Below are positions 1 through 4,420 of a stretch of 5,739 nt of DNA, in pieces. The stretch comes from Candidatus Curtissbacteria bacterium RIFCSPLOWO2_01_FULL_38_11b (GTDB lineage: Bacteria > Patescibacteriota > Microgenomatia > Curtissbacterales > GWA2-41-24). How positions within the stretch are numbered: position 1 is the stretch's first letter; each line of letters begins with the position of its first letter. The notes beneath the pieces were generated by a model. The model had not been told where the DNA came from. It made no database searches and saw nothing but the letters and a program-made list of their open reading frames with translations. A program made the position numbers and the translations under genes. The DNA is taken from the NCBI GenBank assembly GCA_001774995.1, contig MFBO01000023.1, forward strand, positions 1-5,739, given 5' to 3'.

Positions 1-153
1 CGAAAAACTCAAATAAGGTTTTAAAAACTATGGAATTGTTGAATAAGTGTTGTTTGTCTAAAAGGTCTCCATAATAATCAACAATACCAGCAAGTATTAG
101 GCACGAATATAGTTTAGTACCATTAGATCTGAATCAAAAATCACTTCCAGTCC

Positions 154-182
154 TTGAGTATTTTGCAAAAGTATAGTAGAAT
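154..182 (+). promoter_or_regulatory. Sigma70-type promoter of the antitoxin-toxin operon
   Basis: TTGAGT (154-159) and TAGAAT (177-182) are separated by 17 bases and match the -35 and -10 consensus at 4/6 and 5/6 positions. Transcription would begin near 189, giving a leader of about 27 nt before the GTG at 216. The leader has no Shine-Dalgarno-like sequence. The rest of the 1-215 flank shows no convincing gene; only a 24-codon open stretch enters from the left edge and stops at 74. Confidence 0.55.
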
Positions 183-190
183 TAGTGCAG

Positions 191-212
191 TTAATATAAA
201 ATAGCATATTAA
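191..212. promoter_or_regulatory. Perfect 7-bp inverted repeat, candidate antitoxin operator
   Basis: TTAATAT (191-197) and ATATTAA (206-212) are exact reverse complements separated by 8 bases. They lie just after the predicted transcription start and just before the antitoxin start. Ribbon-helix-helix antitoxins usually bind inverted repeats in their own promoter, so this is a natural operator candidate. The arms are pure A/T in an AT-rich region, so chance cannot be excluded. Confidence 0.35.
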
Positions 213-215
213 ATC

Positions 216-494
216 GTGAAAGATACACCAAGAATACAAAAACTAATAACTTTCTCACCGCAGCTGTACCAAGTTGTTCTTGCCAAAGCAAAGCAATTGG
301 GGCTTTCTTTTGGAGAATATATGAGACATTTAGCAATTATTGATGTCAAAAAAGAAGTTGAGCATCTGCCTATGGTAGATGAGGCAACCGACAAAAGAAT
401 TGGCCAAAGCCTCAAGGATTTGGCAGAAGGGCGCTACACTGAGGTTGATCCTTCCAATGAAAAAGCTCTTAATAAAGCTCTCGGCATCAAGTAA
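216..494 (+). CDS. Ribbon-helix-helix type II antitoxin
   Basis: This encodes a 92-residue protein starting at GTG, with no Shine-Dalgarno site ahead of it. Residues about 7-42 read as a ribbon-helix-helix DNA-binding domain: a short strand (QKLITFSP), a helix (QLYQVVLAKAKQLG) and a second helix after LSFGEY. The C-terminal half contains IGQSLKDLAEGRYTEV, a segment of the type antitoxins use to wrap their toxin. It lies 8 bases upstream of a RelE/YafQ-like toxin gene, the standard antitoxin-first order. The expected role is to neutralise that toxin by direct binding and to repress the shared promoter. The assignment rests on domain pattern and neighbour, not on a search, and the exact family is not certain. 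Confidence 0.8.
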   Translation: MKDTPRIQKLITFSPQLYQVVLAKAKQLGLSFGEYMRHLAIIDVKKEVEHLPMVDEATDKRIGQSLKDLAEGRYTEVDPSNEKALNKALGIK

Positions 495-502
495 ACCCCT
501 CA

Positions 503-793
503 ATGTTTACCCTTAAAATTACTGCAACGTTTGCTGCAACTCGCAAAAAGTTAACGGGGAGTAACGAAGCATTAAATAAACGCATAAAAACTGCCCTTCA
601 AAAACTCGCTCTTAATCCAGCTCATCCTTCACTACAATCTCATAAAGTAAATACGCGTAACTATGGAATTAGATGGAGTTCGTGGGTAACAGGAGACCTG
701 CGTATTATCTGGGATTATGATGGGGAGCAAAGATTGGTTCTTATTGTTTTGGATATAGGCACTCATAGTGGAGCAGACAAGGTATATAAGTGA
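503..793 (+). CDS. RelE/YafQ-family mRNA interferase toxin
   Basis: The 96-residue protein has the size and layout of RelE/ParE-superfamily toxins: two N-terminal helices (about 8-36), then a beta-sheet. Visible family landmarks are LQSHK with His47, the strand GDLRIIWDYDG (64-74) with Arg67 and Trp70-Asp71, and the terminal VLDIGTHSGADKVY (82-95) with His88. The last segment matches the LLDIGTHDEVY-type ending of YafQ/RelE proteins, where the His takes part in ribosome-dependent mRNA cleavage. The start lies 8 bases after the antitoxin stop with no Shine-Dalgarno site, suggesting coupled translation. The gene ends in TGA, which argues for the standard code. Key residues appear intact, so the toxin is probably active. 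ParE-type gyrase poisoning is a less likely alternative because of the His-containing ending. Confidence 0.82.
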   Translation: MFTLKITATFAATRKKLTGSNEALNKRIKTALQKLALNPAHPSLQSHKVNTRNYGIRWSSWVTGDLRIIWDYDGEQRLVLIVLDIGTHSGADKVYK

Positions 794-883
794 TTGTATG
801 GATACGATTCAAAAATAATCTTCCAATTTTTAAGCACAGCCACAAACTCGTCGAAAATTTTGTTAGAAATTTTGAGGCTACCA

Positions 884-1234
884 CTACGTTCCGAAAAATA
901 ACTCCTTCCATTTCTCCCAATTGCTTTTTTTGAGACTGCTTTCATCGTTAGTCGTCAGTCGTTCGTCATCATCTTTCGGCACAATTACCACTGTCTCTCC
1001 CTCTTTTACCAGCCCCAATCTGTTTCTTATCTCCATCTCTTTAAATTCATTACTTTTTTTATACTCAAGATCGTTTTTTAAGGCTTCATTTTCGCGCTTT
1101 AAATCTTCAAGTCTTTGCTCTGCTTGGCTAACCTTTTCGCTCGTTCCACGAAATGACAGGATTTTTCTTGCGCTGTTAACTCCTAAAACAAATGCTATCA
1201 AAATTGCACTAATTAGTAAGAAATTGCGTTTCAT
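884..1234 (-). CDS. ftsB: FtsB/DivIC-family septum formation initiator
   Basis: This 116-residue protein has a single N-terminal membrane helix (about 5-20), then a coiled coil rich in Glu, Lys and Leu (about 31-62). After it comes the family signature EIRNRLGLVKEGETVVIVP (68-86). This is the classic FtsB/DivIC architecture: a bitopic divisome protein that pairs by its coiled coil with FtsL and helps activate septal wall synthesis. After the signature comes a charged linker (88-100) encoded by a short-period DNA repeat, then a Trp-rich tail (NWEKWKELFF). No Shine-Dalgarno site precedes the ATG. The gene converges with the toxin gene across a 90-base gap and diverges from the recombinase. FtsB and DivIC cannot be separated by sequence alone here; ftsL is not in the window. 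Confidence 0.85.
   Translation of the reverse strand: MKRNFLLISAILIAFVLGVNSARKILSFRGTSEKVSQAEQRLEDLKRENEALKNDLEYKKSNEFKEMEIRNRLGLVKEGETVVIVPKDDDERLTTNDESSLKKSNWEKWKELFFGT
942..969. repeat. Degenerate 7-nt tandem repeat inside ftsB
   Basis: On the + strand the units TCATCGT, TAGTCGT, CAGTCGT and TCGTCAT follow one another without gaps. They encode residues about 89-98 of FtsB, the acidic linker between the conserved VIVP segment and the Trp-rich tail. Because 7 is not a multiple of 3, the repeat is a DNA-level pattern and is not a peptide repeat. Confidence 0.5.
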
Positions 1235-1267
1235 AGGGTAGGTTTTTAACTTTGAACCCTACTATAT

Positions 1268-1273
1268 ATTATA
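1268..1273 (-). promoter_or_regulatory. Possible -10 element for ftsB
   Basis: Read on the - strand this is a perfect TATAAT, 33 bases before the ftsB ATG, which would give a leader of about 26 nt. No good -35 hexamer is seen at the expected distance, and the surrounding DNA is very AT-rich, so this is only a tentative promoter. Confidence 0.35.
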
Positions 1274-1359
1274 ATCTCTTTTAAATTTCCTATATCTTTA
1301 ATTTAGACCCATGCTGTCTATCTTATAGAAGAACTACAAGACACTTACCATTTTCACTC

Positions 1360-1388
1360 TTGACAAGACCCATAGCAAAGATTATACT
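1360..1388 (+). promoter_or_regulatory. Near-consensus sigma70 promoter upstream of the recombinase gene
   Basis: TTGACA (1360-1365), a 17-base spacer, and TATACT (1383-1388) form the best promoter in the window. Transcription would begin near 1395, leaving a leader of about 77 nt before the ATG at 1472. The leader contains two copies of AAACTGCT (1400-1407 and 1427-1434). No Shine-Dalgarno site or convincing small reading frame is seen in it. Confidence 0.75.
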
Positions 1389-1471
1389 AACTTTTAATTA
1401 AACTGCTTTATCCTGTAGCCTGCTAAAAACTGCTGTCTAAACCGAACATTTGCTGCCGTAAATATTTATTG

Positions 1472-2350
1472 ATGAAAAAATTAGACGAAGTACATAAGGA
1501 ATTTATCGACCATTTAAAAGGTAAAAAACGAGCATCGGCAACAGTTTTAGCCTACGGAAAAGATATCGAACAGCTTGTCAAATTCTTAACAGAAGAGCTT
1601 AAACGCACCCATGTTCATGAAGTTAAAGCAGATGATATCAGAAACTTTCTTGAAAAGCTGGAAAAAACAGGCTACACCAAAAAATCAATTTCCAGAAAAC
1701 TCAATTCGACAAAAACTTTCTTTAGATACCTAAAAGTTCAGGAATACATTACAGACGACCCTGCAAGCTTAGTTGATCATCCCAAATTTGAAACCAAACC
1801 CCCAAGAATTTTGTCCCCAATCGAATACAGAGCACTGCGCGATGCAGCCCGAGATGATGCCAGAATTGCTGCTATAATTGAAGTGCTTTTGCAAACCGGC
1901 ATTAGAATTGGAGAATTGGCTAATCTGCGCACAGATGACATATTTTTCTCGGAAGGCGCCAAAGAAGGTAATCTATTTGTTAGAGCCCTGGAAAATCGCC
2001 TAGAAAGAACCGTACCTTTAAATAAAGCTGCCGAAACTGCTCTCAAAAGATATTTGCAAGTTCGCCCCAAAACCACCAATAAAGCTCTTTTTATCACTAA
2101 AACAGGTAAACCTCTGCTTGTCAGAAACATCAGAACCGCTATCGACCGCTACTATAAAAAGGCAGGAATTGCCGGCGCTAAAGTAAACGATTTAAGACAC
2201 ACCTGGGTTGCCCATCACCTGCAGTCTGGTGCATCAATAGTTTTAATCTCCAAAGTCGCCGGCCACAAACGCCTTTCCACAACCGAGCGCTACTTAGCTC
2301 TAGTACAAATCCCCAAAGGAGAGGAAAAACTGCGACTCGAACAACTTTAA
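1472..2350 (+). CDS. Xer-type tyrosine recombinase with altered catalytic set
   Basis: The 292-residue protein has the length and two-domain build of XerC/XerD: a SAM-like core-binding domain (about 4-105) and a catalytic domain (about 112-285). Arg145 in TGIRIGEL, Arg242 in NDLRHTW, His265 in AGHKRLSTTERY and nucleophile Tyr274 are all in place. Two expected residues look changed. The HxxR His is Asn239, and the beta-hairpin that normally reads GKGNKER before VPL reads ALENRLER, with no Lys. Xer proteins resolve chromosome dimers at dif or act as integrases. The solitary chromosomal setting and canonical length fit a housekeeping Xer, but no dif-like site was found nearby. ATG at 1472 was chosen over the TTG at 1469; no upstream start exists because the frame stops at 1424. 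No Shine-Dalgarno site is visible. Confidence 0.85.
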   Translation: MKKLDEVHKEFIDHLKGKKRASATVLAYGKDIEQLVKFLTEELKRTHVHEVKADDIRNFLEKLEKTGYTKKSISRKLNSTKTFFRYLKVQEYITDDPASLVDHPKFETKPPRILSPIEYRALRDAARDDARIAAIIEVLLQTGIRIGELANLRTDDIFFSEGAKEGNLFVRALENRLERTVPLNKAAETALKRYLQVRPKTTNKALFITKTGKPLLVRNIRTAIDRYYKKAGIAGAKVNDLRHTWVAHHLQSGASIVLISKVAGHKRLSTTERYLALVQIPKGEEKLRLEQL

Positions 2351-2363
2351 TCTCTCTGTTCAC

Positions 2364-2397
2364 TTTACTTTTCGCTAAATTCTGGTAAACTGTCTTT
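2364..2397 (+). promoter_or_regulatory. Extended -10 promoter giving a probable leaderless mRNA
   Basis: TTTACT (2364-2369), a 16-base spacer ending in TGG, and TAAACT (2386-2391) form an extended -10 promoter. Exactly six bases follow before the GTG start at 2398, so the first transcribed base should be the G of the start codon. No Shine-Dalgarno sequence is present, as expected for a leaderless message. Confidence 0.6.
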
Positions 2398-2673
2398 GTG
2401 CCTAGGTATGTTTATACATTGCATGCCCAACTCAAACTCAAAAAAGAATCTGCAGCAAAGCTAGGCATTAATAAGATAAAAATTGAGAAAATCATCCAGT
2501 ATCCGGAAGCTTTAGATGAATCAGAAAAACCGGTGATTATAGCAATTGGCAAACTTACTGAAACACTTTCTCTAAATGTGCCGTACAGAAAAGTAAAGGA
2601 TAAAGTTCGAATAATCACGTTTTACCCAGCAAGGAGGGGACGTTATGAGAGCAAAATATTATCAGGAAGATGA
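2398..2673 (+). CDS. DUF4258-like small protein, possible toxin of a two-gene module
   Basis: The 91-residue basic protein starts with GTG at the predicted transcription start. It resembles the DUF4258 pattern. The N-terminal YTLHAQLKLKK has the conserved His-Ala pair (9-10), a GIN...IEKIIQYPE stretch (23-37) fits the family's helix and Pro, and the strand ending IITFYPARRGRY (72-83) matches the usual C-terminal strand and Arg/Tyr block. DUF4258 proteins are often found next to small partner genes and are suspected RelE-like toxins; the molecular target is not established. Its last 29 bases overlap the downstream DUF2283-type gene, a strong sign of a co-translated pair. The family call was made by eye and is moderate. 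Confidence 0.65.
   Translation: MPRYVYTLHAQLKLKKESAAKLGINKIKIEKIIQYPEALDESEKPVIIAIGKLTETLSLNVPYRKVKDKVRIITFYPARRGRYESKILSGR
2631..2637 (+). promoter_or_regulatory. Strong Shine-Dalgarno site inside the upstream gene
   Basis: AAGGAGG lies seven bases before the ATG at 2645, within the 3' end of the DUF4258-like gene. It fixes the downstream start and shows that this organism uses Shine-Dalgarno initiation for internal operon genes. Confidence 0.85.
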
Positions 2674-2860
2674 TCTTTTAGTAATAGAACTTGTAAAAAA
2701 AGCCTATGTTGAAGCTGAAAAGATAGGCTCATTTATCGTCCATTACGACAAGAATAAACAACCGGTTCTAGTTGAAATCCTCAATGCTTCTAAGCTCTTG
2801 AAAGAAACTTCAAAAGCCTTGCCAACCAACTTGCGCCAAAGTATTTTCTCCGCAACATAA
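2645..2860 (+). CDS. DUF2283-family small protein, possible antitoxin partner
   Basis: The 71-residue protein shows the DUF2283 layout: an N-terminal strand with an acidic pair (KYYQEDDLLVIEL, 4-16), a central IVHYDKNKQPVLVEI (31-45) that matches the usual 'DYDE.G.VVGIEI' core, and the signature EILNASK (44-50). A helical tail follows. The function of DUF2283 is unknown; its repeated pairing with DUF4258 or RelE-like genes suggests an antitoxin role, which is an inference. The order here is putative toxin first, antitoxin second, like HigBA or BrnTA. Translation starts from a strong internal Shine-Dalgarno site with a 29-base overlap. Confidence 0.75.
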   Translation: MRAKYYQEDDLLVIELVKKAYVEAEKIGSFIVHYDKNKQPVLVEILNASKLLKETSKALPTNLRQSIFSAT

Positions 2861-2883
2861 TCTCTAGCGCTGCTATCGGCTAT

Positions 2884-2913
2884 TTGACAAACCCTCCCCC
2901 ACTTACCTAAACT
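2884..2913 (+). promoter_or_regulatory. Promoter with consensus -35, probable leaderless start
   Basis: A perfect TTGACA (2884-2889), an 18-base spacer and TAAACT (2908-2913) precede the ATG at 2921 by seven bases. The transcript would begin at or within one base of the start codon. This indicates that the following gene is transcribed separately from the DUF4258/DUF2283 pair. Confidence 0.65.
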
Positions 2914-2920
2914 GGATTTG

Positions 2921-3715
2921 ATGGAATTAAAACCTGATCAAACTGAAGGGTTATTATCTCAAGAAACTAGTAGACAAGGAACATCATTAGAGCATAAAAA
3001 ATCAGAACTTATTGAAAATATAAAAAAAATCAATGAGAACGCTGGTGGACGTGTTGCCGCTCAATTTTCATTGGAACAAGGTGGTATGGTTTATATATTT
3101 AACGCAAAACCCCTACAGGCGTTACGGCCACACATGAATATATCGCAAGCAGGAATAAGCACGGAACTTGGTCCAATATTTGTAATTAGAGGAGCGTTGG
3201 GAGATAGATTGACTGATATTCTCTCTAAATTTAACAGCGGACAAGTTCAAGAGTTGCCTACTTGGAATAATTTGATAAGTGATATAGCCACTAATCACAC
3301 TACGGGCCCAATTGGTGAAACTAGAACAATACTTCCGTTTGAGCAAGAGACTTGGAACCAAACACTTAGAAACGCTATGGCTATAGCAGAGCGTCAGATA
3401 CAAACGGAAAAAGCTTTACAGGATGTTATTCCGCAATCGTTAGCCACTACACAAGAAATCTTGAGTAGTAGTGCTTCAACTCCCACTACAACTGAAGCAC
3501 CAACACTGTTACCCACGCATACCTCCAAACCAAACCTTCCACCTGATCAAAGAACCCCGGCTTCATTTCCAGCCGATGACCCAAGGCGTACAGAAGCTGG
3601 TGGTCAAGTCGAGCCACCAGCAGACTTAAGACCTGTCCCGGAACCAAACACAATGATACCCAAACTGAACCTGAGCTCCACGGACAAACTTAACCTTTCT
3701 TCCCCGAATAGTTAA
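2921..3715 (+). CDS. Orphan protein with Pro/Ser/Thr-rich tail
   Basis: I do not recognise this 264-residue protein. It has no signal peptide or membrane segment and looks cytosolic. Residues about 22-40 form a charged helix. Residues about 43-150 look like a folded alpha/beta domain with alternating hydrophobic strands (GGMVYIFNA, GPIFVIRG). Residues 141-170 look like an amphipathic helix. From about 172 to the end the protein is low-complexity, rich in Pro, Thr, Ser and Asp/Glu, and closes with two copies of KLNLSS (248-253, 256-261). A folded head plus a disordered tail suggests a scaffold or an interaction protein, but no function can be claimed. ATG 2921 was preferred to TTG 2918 because of the promoter spacing. 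It converges with a small membrane-protein gene. Confidence 0.75.
   Translation: MELKPDQTEGLLSQETSRQGTSLEHKKSELIENIKKINENAGGRVAAQFSLEQGGMVYIFNAKPLQALRPHMNISQAGISTELGPIFVIRGALGDRLTDILSKFNSGQVQELPTWNNLISDIATNHTTGPIGETRTILPFEQETWNQTLRNAMAIAERQIQTEKALQDVIPQSLATTQEILSSSASTPTTTEAPTLLPTHTSKPNLPPDQRTPASFPADDPRRTEAGGQVEPPADLRPVPEPNTMIPKLNLSSTDKLNLSSPNS
3662..3709 (+). repeat. Two 24-base units encoding a KLNLSS peptide repeat
   Basis: Two adjacent eight-codon units encode KLNLSSTD and KLNLSSPN at the C-terminus of the orphan protein. The Leu codons (CTG against CTT, twice) and one Ser codon (AGC against TCT) differ synonymously, so the peptide is conserved better than the DNA. Confidence 0.6.
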
Positions 3716-3739
3716 AACACAAAACTTTTCGACTATCTT

Positions 3740-3769
3740 TTACTACACCGTTTCGAAACAGTGCAGTAA
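3740..3769. terminator. 30-base near-perfect palindrome between convergent genes
   Basis: Arms 3740-3754 and 3755-3769 are reverse complements except at two positions (3745/3764 and 3749/3760). In RNA from the - strand both mismatches become G-U pairs, so the whole stem can form there, while + strand RNA has two A/C mismatches. It sits between the 3' ends of the orphan gene and the small membrane-protein gene, which fits a terminator for the - strand gene. No clear U-tract follows on either side, so a protein-binding site is also possible. Confidence 0.45.
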
Positions 3770-3795
3770 TGTAAAATCACAATCTTCCGTTAAAA

Positions 3796-3954
3796 TTACT
3801 TTGCCTTCTTCTTCAAAAAACTCGCCCCGACATCCCAGAGAAGAATGATAACCATTGGTGTAATTAAAGCCCGCCAAAACCAGGAAACGTAAAAAATCAA
3901 AACTATTCCCCCTAGCGCCAATATAAAAAAGAATAGTTTAATTAAAATATTCAC
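3796..3954 (-). CDS. Small two-helix membrane protein
   Basis: A 52-residue protein starts at GTG (3954) and ends at TAA (3796). It has a first hydrophobic helix at about residues 4-22, a short Trp-rich turn (YVSWFWRA), a second hydrophobic segment (about 29-44) with Trp40-Asp41, and a basic end (LKKKAK), a coherent double-spanning membrane protein. An extended -10 promoter (TGTTAGAAT read on the - strand) ends six bases before the GTG, supporting expression as a leaderless message. It is divergent from the carbonic-anhydrase/ATP-synthase operon. I do not recognise the family; it is not clearly AtpI/UncI, which would be expected on the other strand. Confidence 0.65.
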   Translation of the reverse strand: MNILIKLFFFILALGGIVLIFYVSWFWRALITPMVIILLWDVGASFLKKKAK

Positions 3955-3960
3955 TAACTC

Positions 3961-3969
3961 ATTCTAACA
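3961..3969 (-). promoter_or_regulatory. Extended -10 promoter of the small membrane-protein gene
   Basis: Read on the - strand the element is TGTTAGAAT, a TG-n-TAGAAT extended -10. Six bases follow before the GTG start, so the message would be leaderless. The -35 region (TTTAGG, 3989-3984 on the - strand) is weak, as is common with extended -10 promoters. Confidence 0.55.
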
Positions 3970-3970
3970 C

Positions 3971-4000
3971 TTGCCCATCTTGCCCTAAATTTGCTAGTAT
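3971..4000 (+). promoter_or_regulatory. Promoter of the carbonic-anhydrase/ATP-synthase operon
   Basis: TTGCCC (3971-3976), an 18-base spacer ending in TGC, and TAGTAT (3995-4000) form an extended -10 promoter. An overlapping alternative -10 is TATACT (3998-4003). Transcription would begin near 4007-4010, directly before the hairpin at 4012. It is back-to-back with the promoter of the - strand membrane-protein gene. Confidence 0.5.
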
Positions 4001-4011
4001 ACTGCCTAACC

Positions 4012-4045
4012 AGACCTCTGGGGTAAAAGCCAGATGTCTTTTTTT
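4012..4045 (+). terminator. Terminator-like hairpin with T-tract in the operon leader
   Basis: AGACCTCTGG (4012-4021) and CCAGATGTCT (4030-4039) pair over ten positions with one mismatch around an 8-base loop, and seven consecutive T follow (4039-4045). This is the standard form of an intrinsic terminator. It lies between the predicted promoter and the Shine-Dalgarno site (AGGAGG, 4048-4053), so it may act as an attenuator. Otherwise it would stop transcription arriving from upstream. Confidence 0.65.
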
Positions 4046-4058
4046 AGAGGAGGTGGAA

Positions 4059-4412
4059 ATGCACAAAGCAAAAATTCTGGCAATTCATTGCATCGACCTC
4101 AGGTTTCAGGAAATGATCGACAAAGATCTGCAGCAAAGATCAAGTTACGGAAAGTTCGACCGCATCTCCATACCAGGAGCATCTATGGACTTTGAAAACG
4201 CCCAAAAATATGCCCTCATCTCTTTACAACTTCATAATCCGGATGAGGTTTTGATTTACGAACACGAAGACTGTGGTGCTTATGGCAAAGAAAACTCAAA
4301 GGATGTCCACAAATCCAACGCTCAAAAACTTGCAGACGCCTTGATGCAGGAAAAACCCAGTTTACAAGTGCATACTCTAATCGCTACCTTCAATGGCATC
4401 CAGCGTTTATAA
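4059..4412 (+). CDS. Small beta-carbonic-anhydrase-like zinc protein
   Basis: The 117-residue protein carries the beta-carbonic anhydrase metal site. HCIDLRF holds the C-x-D-x-R motif (Cys11, Asp13, Arg15) and YEHEDCGAYG holds the H-x-x-C motif (His69, Cys72). In true beta-class enzymes these residues bind zinc and position the attacking hydroxide for CO2 hydration. The protein is only about half the usual 200 residues, so it represents a minimal core. CO2/bicarbonate interconversion or another zinc-dependent role are both possible. ATG 4059 was chosen because AGGAGG (4048-4053) lies five bases upstream; an in-frame GTG at 4053 lies within that site. The gene ends eight bases before atpB, so it is the first gene of the ATP synthase operon. 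Confidence 0.75.
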   Translation: MHKAKILAIHCIDLRFQEMIDKDLQQRSSYGKFDRISIPGASMDFENAQKYALISLQLHNPDEVLIYEHEDCGAYGKENSKDVHKSNAQKLADALMQEKPSLQVHTLIATFNGIQRL

Positions 4413-4420
4413 TCAGGGAG

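Noticed and set aside
3..74. Open frame entering from the left edge (24 codons)
   Set aside because: It is short, composed of common AT-rich codons, and shows no recognisable motif; a gene tail cannot be ruled out but is not supported.
796..812. Short inverted repeat just after the toxin stop (GTATGGATAC)
   Set aside because: The loop is only two bases and no T-tract follows, so it is not a plausible terminator.
855..880. A/T hairpin after the ftsB stop (AAAATTT ... AAATTTT)
   Set aside because: The stem is only seven A/T pairs with no U-tract, too weak to call a terminator in this base composition.
763..945. Minus-strand 60-codon reading frame overlapping toxin and ftsB 3' ends
   Set aside because: It overlaps two well-supported genes, has no promoter or ribosome site, and resembles no protein family.
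1261..1290. dif-like site near the recombinase gene
   Set aside because: The stretch contains TATATTAT and TTTTAAAT, recalling dif half-sites, but the two halves are not arranged as inverted 11-mers around a 6-base core.
1312..1439. 9-mer TGCTGTCTA repeated at 1312-1320 and 1431-1439 around the recombinase promoter
   Set aside because: Only two short copies exist with no symmetry, so an operator role is not supported.
1777..2130. Minus-strand 117-codon frame inside the recombinase gene
   Set aside because: It lies wholly within a clearly coding region on the other strand and shows no family features.
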